Positions 16,941 to 26,622 of a DNA stretch of 64,000 nt are shown here, in pieces. This DNA comes from Prevotella illustrans (GTDB lineage Bacteria; Bacteroidota; Bacteroidia; Bacteroidales; Bacteroidaceae). The notes beneath the pieces were generated by a model. The model worked only from the letters and a program-made list of their open reading frames with translations. It did not search any database and had not been told where the DNA came from. The stretch covers positions 36,891 through 100,890 of the forward strand of contig NZ_JAERMS010000007.1 of the NCBI RefSeq assembly GCF_017426725.1, given 5' to 3'. The first letter of the stretch is position 1. Each line of letters begins with the position of its first letter. Made by a program: the position numbers and the translations under genes.

Positions 16941-16973
16941 TATTGCCATTGTAAATAAAAAATCGTATCTTTG
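16941..16973 (+). promoter_or_regulatory. parC promoter
   Basis: TATTG (16941-16945) and TATCTTTG (16966-16973) with 20 bp between them, 32 bp before the parC start. Confidence 0.65.
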
Positions 16974-17005
16974 CATGGATTGCACTAATACCGCGATTTT
17001 TTCTT

Positions 17006-19714
17006 ATGGACGACGAGATCATAGACAACGGGCAGCCGGAAAGCAGAAAAGAGGAAGAAACCGCTGCCGACACCCATAGCGACTACAAACCCGCAAACAG
17101 GTTTGACGCTTCGGCCGTACATCATCTGAGCGGCATGTATCAGAACTGGTTTCTGGATTATGCCTCCTACGTAATACTGGAGCGGGCCGTGCCGCATATC
17201 GAGGACGGACTGAAGCCCGTGCAGCGGCGTATTCTCCATTCGATGAAGCGCATGGACGACGGCCGATACAACAAAGTGGCCAACATCGTGGGCCACACGA
17301 TGCAGTTTCACCCGCACGGCGACGCCTCCATCGGCGACGCGCTGGTGCAGATGGGACAGAAAGACCTGCTCATCGACTGCCAAGGCAACTGGGGCAACAT
17401 CCTCACGGGCGACCGGGCTGCCGCCCCTCGCTATATCGAGGCCCGGCTATCAAAGTTCGCGCTCGACGTGGTGTTTAATCCGAAGACCACCGACTGGCAG
17501 CTGTCCTACGACGGACGCAACAAGGAGCCTATCACGTTGCCGGCCAAGTTCCCGTTGCTGCTGGCACAAGGGGCCGAAGGTATCGCCGTGGGACTGAGCA
17601 GCAAGATATTACCCAACAACCTTAACGAAATCTGCGAGGCCGCCATCCGCTACCTGCGAGGCGAGGCATTCCATCTCTACCCCGACTTCCCCACGGGCGG
17701 CAGTATCGATGCCAGCAAGTATAACGACGGTCAGCGGGGCGGCGTGTTGAAGGTGAGAGCCAAAATAGAAAAGTTTGATACCAAAACGCTCGTCATCAAG
17801 GAAATTCCGTTCAGCAAGACCACGGCCACACTGATCGACTCGATTACCAAAGCGGTGGAGAAAGGTAAGATCAAGGCCAAGAAGATAGAGGACAACACAG
17901 CGGCTGAAGTGGAGATATTGGTGCATCTGGCACCGGGCGTTTCGTCGGATAAGACGATAGACGCGCTCTACGCGTTCAGCGACTGCGAAATCAACATATC
18001 GCCCAACTGCTGCGTCATAGAGGACAACAAGCCCTGCTTCCTGACGGTGAGCGACGTGTTGCGTCATAGCGTAGACCGTACGATGGGACTGCTGCGCAAG
18101 GAATTACAGATCAGAAAGGACGAACTGTTAGAACAACTTTTCTTCGCCTCGCTCGAACGCGTCTTCATCGAAGAGCGTATCTACAAAGACAAGAAGTTTG
18201 AGGAAGCCAAGGACATGGACGCCGCCGTGAAGCATGTAGACAGTCGGCTGGAACCCTATAAGCCCGATTTCATTCGAGAGGTGACCCGCGACGACATCCT
18301 GCGACTCATGGAAATCAAGATGCAGCGTATCCTGAAATTCAGCAAAGACAAGGCCGACGACCTGATAGCCCGTATGAACGCGGAAATCAAAGAGATAGAC
18401 AACGACCTGGCACACATGACGGATGTCACCATTCACTGGTTTGAGTTTATCCAAAACAAGTATGGCAAGGACCACCCGCGAAGGACGGAAATCAGGTCGT
18501 TCGACACTATTGAGGCCACCAAGGTGGTAGAGGCCAACGAGAAACTTTACATCAACCGTCAGGAAGGATTCATCGGTACGGGACTAAAGAAGGATGAGTT
18601 TGTATGCAACTGCTCCGATATTGACGACGTAATCATCTTTTACCGCAACGGTATCTTCAAGGTTATCAAGGTGGCCGACAAGATATTCGTGGGTAAAAAC
18701 ATCATCCATTTACAGGTGTTCAAGCGCAACGACCGCCGGACGATTTACAATGTGGTGTATCGCGACGGCAGACAAGGATTCTATTATCTCAAGCGTTTCA
18801 ACGTGTCGGCCATCACCCGCGACCGCGAATACGACCTGACGAAAGGCACGCCGGGCTCAAAGGTGATCTACTTCACGGCTAATCCGAATGGCGAAGCCGA
18901 AGTCATCAAGGTGACGCTGGAGAACGATCCGCAGAAGAGACGGAAAAGTATTTTCATGGAGCGCGACTTCAGTACTGTCAATATCAAGCACCGCAGTGCC
19001 CAGGGCGTGATTCTGACGAAACGCCCCATCCACCGCATCGGCCTGAAAAGTCACGGACACAGTACGCTGGGCGGGCGTAGGGTTTGGTTCGATCCCGACG
19101 TGAACCGCATCAATTACGACGAGCACGGCCGCTTCCTCGGTGAGTTCTACGACGAAGACCAGATACTCGTCATCTTGCCGGGCGGCGATTTCTACGTGAC
19201 TAACTTCGACGCCAACAATCATTACGAAGACAACATGACGCGGATAGAGAAATGGGACGAGCACAAAGTGTGGACAGCCATTCTCTACAACGCCGACAAC
19301 AACGGCTTGCCCTATATCAAACGCTTCACGCTGGACGCCACGAAGCGCCATCAGAACTTTATCGGCGAGAATCCCAAATCGGAACTGTTGCTGCTGACCG
19401 ACACGCCCTATCCGCGTATTAAGGTGACGTATGGAGGAGTCGACGCGATAAGACCCGCGGAGGAAATCGACGCCGAACAGTTTATCGGGCAGAAGAGTTT
19501 CAAGGCCAAAGGTAAGCGACTGACGACTTGGGAGCTGGCAAAGGTGGAGGAACTGGAACCCGTGCGCTTCCCCGAACCGGAGCAGGAAACCGACGCTCAT
19601 GACGAAGAGAGTGAGCCGGAAAATCTTGATCCCGACAAGAATAAAAGCGAACAGCAAGTGATTGACGAAATGACAGGACAGTTGAGCCTGTTCTCAGACG
19701 ACGACCTTCAATAA
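17006..19714 (+). CDS. parC: DNA topoisomerase IV subunit A
   Basis: The DNA-cleaving subunit that decatenates sister chromosomes. The 902 residues show the GyrA/ParC breakage-reunion domain: LKPVQRRILHSM, FHPHGDASIGDALVQMGQ and the catalytic Tyr in AAPRYIEARLS. A C-terminal beta-pinwheel-like region follows. The N-terminus has about 35 acidic, disordered residues. The C-terminus ends in an acidic tail (EQETDAHDEESEPENLDPDKN) and TGQLSLFSDDD. ParC is favoured over GyrA because the GyrA box is absent. No parE is adjacent. It heads a three-gene run with the next two genes. Confidence 0.88.
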   Translation: MDDEIIDNGQPESRKEEETAADTHSDYKPANRFDASAVHHLSGMYQNWFLDYASYVILERAVPHIEDGLKPVQRRILHSMKRMDDGRYNKVANIVGHTMQFHPHGDASIGDALVQMGQKDLLIDCQGNWGNILTGDRAAAPRYIEARLSKFALDVVFNPKTTDWQLSYDGRNKEPITLPAKFPLLLAQGAEGIAVGLSSKILPNNLNEICEAAIRYLRGEAFHLYPDFPTGGSIDASKYNDGQRGGVLKVRAKIEKFDTKTLVIKEIPFSKTTATLIDSITKAVEKGKIKAKKIEDNTAAEVEILVHLAPGVSSDKTIDALYAFSDCEINISPNCCVIEDNKPCFLTVSDVLRHSVDRTMGLLRKELQIRKDELLEQLFFASLERVFIEERIYKDKKFEEAKDMDAAVKHVDSRLEPYKPDFIREVTRDDILRLMEIKMQRILKFSKDKADDLIARMNAEIKEIDNDLAHMTDVTIHWFEFIQNKYGKDHPRRTEIRSFDTIEATKVVEANEKLYINRQEGFIGTGLKKDEFVCNCSDIDDVIIFYRNGIFKVIKVADKIFVGKNIIHLQVFKRNDRRTIYNVVYRDGRQGFYYLKRFNVSAITRDREYDLTKGTPGSKVIYFTANPNGEAEVIKVTLENDPQKRRKSIFMERDFSTVNIKHRSAQGVILTKRPIHRIGLKSHGHSTLGGRRVWFDPDVNRINYDEHGRFLGEFYDEDQILVILPGGDFYVTNFDANNHYEDNMTRIEKWDEHKVWTAILYNADNNGLPYIKRFTLDATKRHQNFIGENPKSELLLLTDTPYPRIKVTYGGVDAIRPAEEIDAEQFIGQKSFKAKGKRLTTWELAKVEELEPVRFPEPEQETDAHDEESEPENLDPDKNKSEQQVIDEMTGQLSLFSDDDLQ

Positions 19715-19727
19715 TATTTTTCAAGCC

Positions 19728-20537
19728 ATGCGTATCAGGAAAATTATCGGCGCCCTACTATTGGCTGTCTGCACGGCAGAAGCATGGGGCCAAACCGTTA
19801 TCCACGACACCATCTACATCATGGAACCCCAAATCAAGCAGGCCGTCACGGCCCGTATGGTAGGCTTTGGGCACAGTAATATTCTTGATACCTATCTCTC
19901 GCCCGAGAAATATACCGGGCCGGAAGTGAAGTATATCTCACACACCACCTATCGTAAAACGGGCAGACAGATGTCTACGCAAATTATCAATCAAGGTAGC
20001 TTCGCTTATACAGACAATCGCTCCGGAAACGGCCGGGAGATGGCCGGGGCCTATAATTTTGGCTATGGACGCCACTACAACTGGGACCTGCGAGGTGGCG
20101 ATATCAATATCAAGGCCGGCCTGATGGCGGAAATGATGTTGGGATTTATCTACAACACACGCAATAGTAATAACCCGGCACAAGCCAGAGCCAACTTCTG
20201 TCTGTCGCCCAATGCCTCGGCTCAGTACAAGTTCAGCCTTCATAACCGTCTGTATATATTAAGGTATGAACTTAATATACCCCTCATCGGGCTGATGTTC
20301 TCGCCCAACTACGGCCAATCGTATTATGAAATCTTCTCACGGGGCAATTACGACCATAATATCGTGGTCACATGGCCGGGCAACGCGCCATCGATGCGCC
20401 AGATGTTAACGGTTGACTTCAAACTTGGGCGCCGTACATTTCGTATAGGTTACTTAGGTGATTTTCAGCAGGCCCGGGTCAACCAACTGAAACAACATGT
20501 CTATTCCAACGCGATCGTACTGGGCATGGTGCTTTAA
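19728..20537 (+). CDS. DUF3316-like outer-membrane-associated protein
   Basis: A 269-residue exported protein with a signal peptide (LLLAVCTAEAWGQ) cleaved near residue 22. The mature part is rich in aromatic residues and alternating beta-strand pattern (FGYGRHYNWDLRGGDINIKAG, LNIPLIGLMFSPNYGQSYYEI), consistent with a small outer-membrane barrel. I recognise it as resembling DUF3316 of Bacteroidota, with moderate confidence. It sits 13 bp after parC and 15 bp before the S41 protease gene. Confidence 0.6.
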   Translation: MRIRKIIGALLLAVCTAEAWGQTVIHDTIYIMEPQIKQAVTARMVGFGHSNILDTYLSPEKYTGPEVKYISHTTYRKTGRQMSTQIINQGSFAYTDNRSGNGREMAGAYNFGYGRHYNWDLRGGDINIKAGLMAEMMLGFIYNTRNSNNPAQARANFCLSPNASAQYKFSLHNRLYILRYELNIPLIGLMFSPNYGQSYYEIFSRGNYDHNIVVTWPGNAPSMRQMLTVDFKLGRRTFRIGYLGDFQQARVNQLKQHVYSNAIVLGMVL

Positions 20538-20552
20538 GAGAAAAGGAATTCT

Positions 20553-21572
20553 ATGAGAAAATTGAGAAAGATACTCGGATTGGCTCTCTGCACGCTACTG
20601 CCTTTCGTAAGCAGTTGCGTGGATGAAGAGCAGTATGCCGATAATCCCAAAGGCAACTTTGAGGCATTATGGCACATTATCGACGAACACTATAGCTTTT
20701 TTGACTATAAGGCAGAACAATATGGACTCGACTGGGATGATGTCTATCGGCGCTTTAGCCGCCAGATTAGTGACGACATGACGGAAGCCCAGTTGTTTGA
20801 AGTGTTGGGAAATATGCTGAAGGAATTACGCGACGGGCATGTTAACCTCTACTCCAGTTTCGATATCGCACGTAATTGGAGCTTTCATGAAGATTATCCA
20901 AGTAACATTTCCGACTCTTTGATTAACAAATATCTGGGCACGGACTACAAGATTGCGGGTGGCATGAAGTATCGAGTGCTGGATGATAATATTGGTTACT
21001 TGCGTTGCGCGTCGTTTCAACACGAGTTTGGCAACAGCAGTATCACGAACATTCTGAATGAATTTCTGGCTTGTAACGCGCTGATTATCGATATTCGCGA
21101 CAACAGCGGAGGCATGCTGACAAGTGCGGAAGAGCTGGCAGCCCACTTCACCAACGAAAAACTGCTGGTGGGCTACATGCAACATAAAACAGGTAAAGGT
21201 CACTGTGACTTTTCGGCTATGGAAAAACAATGGTTAAAACCGGCCAAAGGGTTGCGGTGGCAAAAGAAAGTTGTCGTATTGACTAATCGCCAAGTCTACA
21301 GCGCTGCCAACGAATTTGTAAAATACATGAAATGCTGTGGCGCCATCATTGTAGGCGATCAGACGGGAGGTGGAGCAGGTATGCCGTTCTCAAGTGAACT
21401 CCCCAATGGTTGGGGTGTTCGTTTTTCTGCTTGTCCCATGTACGATCATCAAAAGCAATCCACCGAATTTGGCATTGCGCCCGATTATAAAATCGACATG
21501 ACTTCCGCAGACTTCTATCGAGGCATTGATACAATTATTGAAAAGGGAAGAAAGGTTGCTGTCGGCAAATAA
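20553..21572 (+). CDS. S41 family (tail-specific) protease lipoprotein
   Basis: A 339-residue periplasmic serine protease. The signal peptide ends in lipobox VSSC (Cys 22). The N-terminal helical region (FEALWHIIDEHYSFFDYK, LRDGHVNLYS) is typical of Bacteroidota S41 proteins. The catalytic domain shows ALIIDIRDNSGGMLTSAEELA and the nucleophile Ser in TNRQVYSAANEFV, then GDQTGGGAGMP. No PDZ domain is evident, so it is shorter than CtpA-type enzymes. The substrate is unknown. Confidence 0.88.
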   Translation: MRKLRKILGLALCTLLPFVSSCVDEEQYADNPKGNFEALWHIIDEHYSFFDYKAEQYGLDWDDVYRRFSRQISDDMTEAQLFEVLGNMLKELRDGHVNLYSSFDIARNWSFHEDYPSNISDSLINKYLGTDYKIAGGMKYRVLDDNIGYLRCASFQHEFGNSSITNILNEFLACNALIIDIRDNSGGMLTSAEELAAHFTNEKLLVGYMQHKTGKGHCDFSAMEKQWLKPAKGLRWQKKVVVLTNRQVYSAANEFVKYMKCCGAIIVGDQTGGGAGMPFSSELPNGWGVRFSACPMYDHQKQSTEFGIAPDYKIDMTSADFYRGIDTIIEKGRKVAVGK

Positions 21573-21732
21573 TCATTTCACCACAAGGCTTCCCACAAAT
21601 ATCGCATTGAAATTAATAAAGAATACTCAATCACTGGCGATTGAAGAACATAATAGGAACTTCGACTTGATAGAATGGTTCCGGGCAAACTAAACAAAAG
21701 CGGAAGCCTTACATGAAGACTTCCGCTTTAAG

Positions 21733-21807
21733 GGTGCCCGGTGGGATTCGAACCCACGACATTCAGAACCACAATCTGACGCTCTAACCAACTGAACTAC
21801 GGGCACC
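21733..21807 (-). tRNA. tRNA-His (anticodon GTG)
   Basis: A cloverleaf on the minus strand. The acceptor is GTGCCCG/CGGGCAC with the extra G(-1) paired to C73 that marks tRNA-His. The D-loop is AGTTCAGTTGGTTAGAGC, the anticodon loop TTGTGGT and the T-loop GTTCGAATC. The CCA end is not encoded. Confidence 0.95.
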
Positions 21808-21834
21808 ATGTTGGTTGCTTATCAAAAGCGAGTG

Positions 21835-21865
21835 CAAAGATATAACATTATTTTTTATTTACAAA
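21835..21865 (-). promoter_or_regulatory. tRNA-His promoter
   Basis: TTTG (21862-21865), 19 bp, then TATCTTTG (21835-21842), followed by CACTCGC. The same TTTGCACTCG stretch occurs at the tRNA-Val promoter and at the promoter of the 29-residue peptide gene. Confidence 0.75.
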
Positions 21866-21919
21866 ATAAAATATTATATTTTTGCACTCTTATTATCCTT
21901 TTTATCCTTTCGGCAAATA

Positions 21920-22315
21920 TTATTTAGCCGAAGAAGGTTTTGCTGCCGGTGTTGCAGACTGCTGAGAAGCTCCATTCGGCTGCTGACCGGTCGCAGGAGT
22001 CTGACTTGCTCCAAAACCGGGAGCATTATTGGGGTTAGTCGCGGCGTTTTCAATAGCGTTATTTTCCATAACACTCTGGTCTGTCACAGCCGTAGGAGCT
22101 ACATAAGCACAAACTACACTGATTACAACCATTGCTGCCGCCAATACCCAAGTGGCCTTTTCTACGACATCATTGGTCTTACGAACCCCCATAATAGAGT
22201 TTGAAGAAGAGAAGTTTGAAGCCAAACCTCCGCCTTTGGACTCCTGGATAAGTACAATTCCAATCATCAGAATTGAAGCCAGGACAATAAGAATTACGAA
22301 TAAAGTGTAAATCAT
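21920..22315 (-). CDS. secG: Preprotein translocase subunit SecG
   Basis: A small inner-membrane subunit of the SecYEG channel, with two hydrophobic helices (about residues 3-24 and 53-75). They are separated by the conserved cytoplasmic loop QESKGGGLASNFSSSNSIMG. At 131 residues it is longer than E. coli SecG because of a low-complexity Asn/Gln/Ala/Pro tail from residue 85. It is the last gene of the sigma54 activator-lptE-TPR-secG unit. Confidence 0.92.
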   Translation of the reverse strand: MIYTLFVILIVLASILMIGIVLIQESKGGGLASNFSSSNSIMGVRKTNDVVEKATWVLAAAMVVISVVCAYVAPTAVTDQSVMENNAIENAATNPNNAPGFGASQTPATGQQPNGASQQSATPAAKPSSAK

Positions 22316-22382
22316 TTTGTTGTTATTATTATATTATTTATTGCTCAATAACCATTTTCTAAAGAAAAAATTACCATGCTTA

Positions 22383-23150
22383 TTAATGATGCGCACCATG
22401 TGACGCGTTGATAATCAATTTCTCCAAGAAACGTATTTGGTCTGCAAAGTAAGCATTTTTTTTTGGATAATTCAAATTTAATCGCTTAATAATTTCCAGA
22501 GCTTTGGAATAACGACCTTGTTTGATATAAATTTTGGCTAAAGTCTCTGTAAAGTAGCCCTCATCACCAACTTGACCTGTCTCTCCATCCAAGTCTTCAA
22601 CCTGTGGAAGATACTCCGGGGTTTCCTGTAATGTAAAGCTTCCTCCTTCATTATTAATAAAAGCATCGATAAGATTTTGCCCTTTCATTTGAGGAGTATC
22701 TACTTCCATTGGTGCTGTTTCTTCTGACTCAATTTCCATCAGATAAGAAACGTAATCAACAGCAGCGTCTGCCGGCGTAGGCTTTCGCTTTTGCTTCTTA
22801 GAATCTTCCGCGTCATCAACAGGGATTGTATTCAGAAAATCATCAATCAATGAAATGGTACGATTTGTCTTTTTCTCATCCAAACCAGAAAGAGTAGCCT
22901 GTTTGCCTGCCTGCTGAAGTTTGTAATGGGCCGCCTCTATCATATTAAAGATGATCCGACGATCTGTTATATAGATGGCTGTTCGGCGAAGCTCTTCGTC
23001 GAAAGAAGAATCATGAAGAATATAGAGGTTTTGCAATAATAGGAGTCTGGCCGTTTGAAAATAGGGATACAAAGCCAAAAGGCTTCGCAGATCGTATAAA
23101 GTCTCACGATCCATGCGTTCGGGATGCAGTATCAGTTCGGTCAAATTCAT
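22383..23150 (-). CDS. TPR-like conserved Bacteroidota protein
   Basis: A 255-residue soluble protein without signal peptide. The N-terminus is helical (LYDLRSLLALYPYFQTARLLLLQNLY). A charged, flexible middle follows. The C-terminus is a single TPR-like helix pair (GYFTETLAKIYIKQGRYSKALEIIKRLNLNYPKKNAYFADQIRFLEKLI), here cited only by position, about residues 197-248. The gene lies between lptE and secG, an arrangement common in Bacteroidota, so a role in envelope assembly is plausible. The function is not known. Confidence 0.75.
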   Translation of the reverse strand: MNLTELILHPERMDRETLYDLRSLLALYPYFQTARLLLLQNLYILHDSSFDEELRRTAIYITDRRIIFNMIEAAHYKLQQAGKQATLSGLDEKKTNRTISLIDDFLNTIPVDDAEDSKKQKRKPTPADAAVDYVSYLMEIESEETAPMEVDTPQMKGQNLIDAFINNEGGSFTLQETPEYLPQVEDLDGETGQVGDEGYFTETLAKIYIKQGRYSKALEIIKRLNLNYPKKNAYFADQIRFLEKLIINASHGAHH

Positions 23151-23168
23151 AATGATTACTTATAGAGA

Positions 23169-23720
23169 TTACCAACTGGCAACTGTTGCGTTAAAAATCT
23201 GATCACATAGATCCTTACACATTTGCGTTACAAGTTCTTCCTGGACAGAGTTTAAACTGCGTGTGGTTTCATAAGTTTGAGAGGCCGTAAATTGCCGTTC
23301 AAAGTTTTCCGCGTGATTGGCATTATTCGTAAACCGCACATTCACAGTAATAGAAAGTTCTGTTTGGGCCGAATAACCTTCACTTGAAACACTCTTATTG
23401 CGCTGACTATATTGCGTGATTTCGCCCTCTATTTTCATGTCACCATTTCGTCTAACCTGAATCAATTTGGTATGATTGGCAAACTGGTCTTTCAAAGCAT
23501 TATTGAATAATGGTCCCATAGGTCCCCACACATAACTGGAACGAATCGGGAAGTCGGCTATCTGAATCGTTTTGGTTTTAGAATAGTCAATACTCGCTCC
23601 ATCCATACGCAGTTTGATCGCGCATGAAGAAAATAGCAGAAGAAACAAGACGGGAAGAATTGCATGCAGTGCGGGCTGCCGCGTCAAAGAAAAGAACCTC
23701 TTTGGCAAATTGCCCTTCAT
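23169..23720 (-). CDS. lptE: LPS assembly lipoprotein LptE (Bacteroidota type)
   Basis: The outer-membrane lipoprotein partner of LptD for lipopolysaccharide insertion. From the ATG at 23720 it has 183 residues with a lipobox LFSSC at about residue 33. An ATG ten codons earlier (23750) would make the signal unusually long. The mature part starts AIKLRMDGASIDYSKTKTIQI and contains the FNNALKDQF segment typical of this family. It ends 18 bp before the TPR-like gene and 112 bp past the sigma54 activator gene. Confidence 0.82.
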   Translation of the reverse strand: MKGNLPKRFFSLTRQPALHAILPVLFLLLFSSCAIKLRMDGASIDYSKTKTIQIADFPIRSSYVWGPMGPLFNNALKDQFANHTKLIQVRRNGDMKIEGEITQYSQRNKSVSSEGYSAQTELSITVNVRFTNNANHAENFERQFTASQTYETTRSLNSVQEELVTQMCKDLCDQIFNATVASW

Positions 23721-23832
23721 CGGATAAATAAATGTTTTATTATTCTTCATTTAAAAAGTGGTCGATTAATTCACACACATAATTATTTTCTTCGGCTAAG
23801 ATCCATCAAATGTTCTTTCAAAAAGAGCGATA

Positions 23833-25059
23833 TCAATCCAAGCCAAACTGTTTGATACGTCTATAGAGTGTCCGATCAGATATTCCAAGTTCTTGAGCGG
23901 CTTTTTTCCTATTGCCTCCATTACGCTCCAACGCCTTCTCTACCATCTGTCGCCCCAAATCACTCAAGTTCAAACTCTCGGGCTCATTGATTTCTTCTGC
24001 CACAGCGTCTTGAATCGTAGAACGGTGTAATTCCGAATCAGCCTGCAAAGTTGGAAAGTTTCTACCTGTGTCAAGTTGCCGGACTTGGATTGCGGTTGCA
24101 TCAGAAAGGGTTCTTGCCTCATCCAGTTGTTTACGCAATCCATTCATCTCACGGCGCAAATCACTCACATTGCCACGAAGTTCATAAAGAATCTTATATA
24201 GAAGTTCCCTTTCATTTTCATACGAATGAGCACCGACAGAATTGATTGTTGCCAACTGGCGACTTTCCATGTCTTGCGGAATAAACTGAAGAATTGTCTC
24301 TGTATCGATCTCTCGCTGCTTACTCAAAATCGACATCTGTTCTGTTATATTTTTCAGTTGCCGAACATTTCCCGGCCATTTATACTTCAACAGCAACCGC
24401 TTTGCGTCCTCTTGCAAAGTAATCTTAGGCAACCGATACTTCTCGGCCATCTGCATGGCAAAGAGGCGAAAGAGTAATACTATATCTTCACCACGATCAC
24501 GCAAGGGGGGAATAGAGATTGGAATTGTATTCAATCGATAAAAGAGATCTTCCCTAAAACGACCTTCACTGATAGCTTTGCGCATATTAACATTGGTTGC
24601 AGCCACAATGCGCACGTCTGTTTTAAGAACTTTCTGGCCACCCACACGAATATACTCACCTGTTTCCAACACCCTCAAAAGACGTGCTTGCGTTGCTAAA
24701 GGCAACTCGCCAACCTCATCTAAGAATATTGTACCTTTATTAGCCACTCCAAAATAGCCTTCACTTTCGCCAACAGCTCCTGTGAACGATCCTTTCTCAT
24801 GGCCAAAGAGTTCACTATCTATCGTTCCTTCGGGAATAGATCCACAGTTAATTGCAAAATATTTCTCACGGCGACGAGGAGAATTATCATGTATCACCCG
24901 TGGAAAGATCTCCTTACCAACGCCACTTTCGCCTACAATAAGAACGCTAAGATCGGTAGGAGCCACCTGAAGGGCCACATTCAACGCATGATTCAACGCG
25001 TCGCAGTTACCCACGATGCTGTATCTTTGCTTTATATTCTGTAATTCTGATGTATTCAT
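23833..25059 (-). CDS. Sigma54-dependent transcriptional activator, no receiver domain
   Basis: A 408-residue AAA+ activator of RpoN promoters. The ATPase domain starts within 40 residues of the N-terminus: Walker A GESGVGKE, the sigma54-contacting loop GSFTGA (a variant of GAFTGA), Walker B GTIFLDEVGEL, and the sensor region FREDLFYRLN. A Fis-type helix-turn-helix closes the protein (RKKAAQELGISDRTLYRRIKQ). A linker with heptad-like spacing (residues 275-330) probably forms a coiled coil. With no receiver or ligand domain, control must come from level, partner or coiled coil. Expected targets are envelope genes; that is inference from the neighbours. Confidence 0.93.
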   Translation of the reverse strand: MNTSELQNIKQRYSIVGNCDALNHALNVALQVAPTDLSVLIVGESGVGKEIFPRVIHDNSPRRREKYFAINCGSIPEGTIDSELFGHEKGSFTGAVGESEGYFGVANKGTIFLDEVGELPLATQARLLRVLETGEYIRVGGQKVLKTDVRIVAATNVNMRKAISEGRFREDLFYRLNTIPISIPPLRDRGEDIVLLFRLFAMQMAEKYRLPKITLQEDAKRLLLKYKWPGNVRQLKNITEQMSILSKQREIDTETILQFIPQDMESRQLATINSVGAHSYENERELLYKILYELRGNVSDLRREMNGLRKQLDEARTLSDATAIQVRQLDTGRNFPTLQADSELHRSTIQDAVAEEINEPESLNLSDLGRQMVEKALERNGGNRKKAAQELGISDRTLYRRIKQFGLD

Positions 25060-25177
25060 TAGGTGACAAAATTACATATTAAATTCCAATATACTGCAAT
25101 TTTGGCAGTTTTTAACCCAAACATATATAAAACCACTTTTACACCGGTAGAATAAAGTAAGCCCATCCAATTAATTG

Positions 25178-25600
25178 ATTCCGCGTATCCGTAATTTTTG
25201 TCAGAAAAAACTACCGGATTTTAACACTTCCGCAACACGTCATCTAACTGCCGGAACGCCGAAAAAGTCCTTCGCTTTGCCGATTTTTATATCCTTTTAT
25301 GCCCAAAGCTATGCTTTTATCGGCTCAAAGCACAGCGATTACACGGCCAAAGCATAGCTTTTAGTCGGCAAAAGGGCCGCGATTATGGCCTGAAAGCATA
25401 GCGATGAAGGGTAAAAAAGCGAGGGAAAAATACGCTAAAAAGCACAACGTGTTGATAACCAGCGTTTTATAAACTTGCTCTACAATCGCTTATTTTCGTC
25501 CGGTTCTTTTCTTTTTCAAAATAATACCACTTTTTTGATGGTATATGTAAAGATAATTCAGGGTGCGGTAGATTTGAGTTTAATATATCTTGCATCATAT
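25178..25600 (-). repeat. Family-1 intergenic module, copy C (inverted), with 22-bp array
   Basis: The module in reverse orientation relative to the copies at 38770 and 60811. The border TTTTGTCAGAAAAAACTACC lies near 25197 and five exact 22-bp units at 25301-25410. The block ending in ATGGTATATGTAAAGATAAT is at about 25538. It fills the 549-bp gap between two minus-strand genes. No gene is seen here. Confidence 0.9.
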
Positions 25601-25608
25601 CATCCTGC

Positions 25609-26622
25609 TTATTTCAAGCTATCTGACCGACGCTTCTTATCCAATTTTATCAACAAGAGGCCAATGCCTGTCCAGACTAACTCACGAATACGGACAATAA
25701 GGGCTACAAAAACACCGGCACTATACGATATTCCTAAATTCGTTATTGAAAGGACAAAGCCACCTTCTCGTCCACCTAATTGCAGAGGCATAAAGAATAA
25801 AAGGTTAGCAAATAATGTTGTAAAGGCCAATATCAATATGCTTTGAACATAGTCTACACCGGGCAACATTACCATTAATATGAAATAAACCTCAAGCGCA
25901 GAGCAGACACGACAAGCAAATTCAAGTAAAACCGCACTGACAAAGGCTCTGGGATTCTGCTTGTGTAAAGCCGCTATTTGCATATCTATTGTATCTAATT
26001 GCTCGCGATGGCTCTCTACAAAAGGACTTGCCCATTTCTTCACAAAAGGTATATGGCGAACCAAATTCATCACCCTTACAGCCAATCCTTTCCGATAACC
26101 TGAGATGAAAAACCATAAGCCCAATACACAAAAAGCCCCCGCTGCACCAAGCAAAACATCCATCATGAAATTAAGCGGCTGCGTCAGTAAATAAAGAAAT
26201 ATTGACAACGTCCAAAACCAAAAATGACTAAAGATGTGTGTCATGGCATAAAGAATTACTGACGAGGACGCGCGTTCAGTACCAATCTTGGGGGCCAGCT
26301 CCATCACACGATAAGGTTCTCCACCCATCAATCCTCCTGGTGTTGCGTAATTCAAAGCAAACCCCGAAATCGTTACTTTATATAACCACCAGAAAGATAT
26401 ATCAGACGGTTTGCTTTCTTTAGAATCCTGACTCCGAATGATAGTAAACCAGGACGCTGTATTAAGCATGTACAGGAAAAACCATAACAAAAGCACCGCG
26501 AAAAACCAATAACCGGCATGCCGTAATCCTTCCCACACTTGTGAAAAGTCGAGTTGGGTAATCATAATCACCAACACGACTATTCCAAAAATAAAGAAAC
26601 CGTTCTGATATTTTTTTCTCAT
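25609..26622 (-). CDS. Lysylphosphatidylglycerol synthase-like integral membrane protein (YbhN/UPF0104 type)
   Basis: A 337-residue inner-membrane protein with eight or so hydrophobic helices. It shows the family's conserved [20 protein letters not shown] and [11 protein letters not shown] motifs. It matches only the flippase-like transmembrane part of MprF, with no catalytic GNAT-like synthase domain, so lipid or isoprenoid transport is more likely than aminoacylation. Its ATG overlaps the pdxA stop by 4 bp (26619-26622), implying translational coupling. A relative is encoded at 33404-34414. Confidence 0.85.
   Translation of the reverse strand: MRKKYQNGFFIFGIVVLVIMITQLDFSQVWEGLRHAGYWFFAVLLLWFFLYMLNTASWFTIIRSQDSKESKPSDISFWWLYKVTISGFALNYATPGGLMGGEPYRVMELAPKIGTERASSSVILYAMTHIFSHFWFWTLSIFLYLLTQPLNFMMDVLLGAAGAFCVLGLWFFISGYRKGLAVRVMNLVRHIPFVKKWASPFVESHREQLDTIDMQIAALHKQNPRAFVSAVLLEFACRVCSALEVYFILMVMLPGVDYVQSILILAFTTLFANLLFFMPLQLGGREGGFVLSITNLGISYSAGVFVALIVRIRELVWTGIGLLLIKLDKKRRSDSLK

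Noticed and set aside
25609..26622. A full MprF lysyl-phosphatidylglycerol synthase
   Set aside because: Only the transmembrane half is present in this and in the 33404-34414 protein; no synthase domain.
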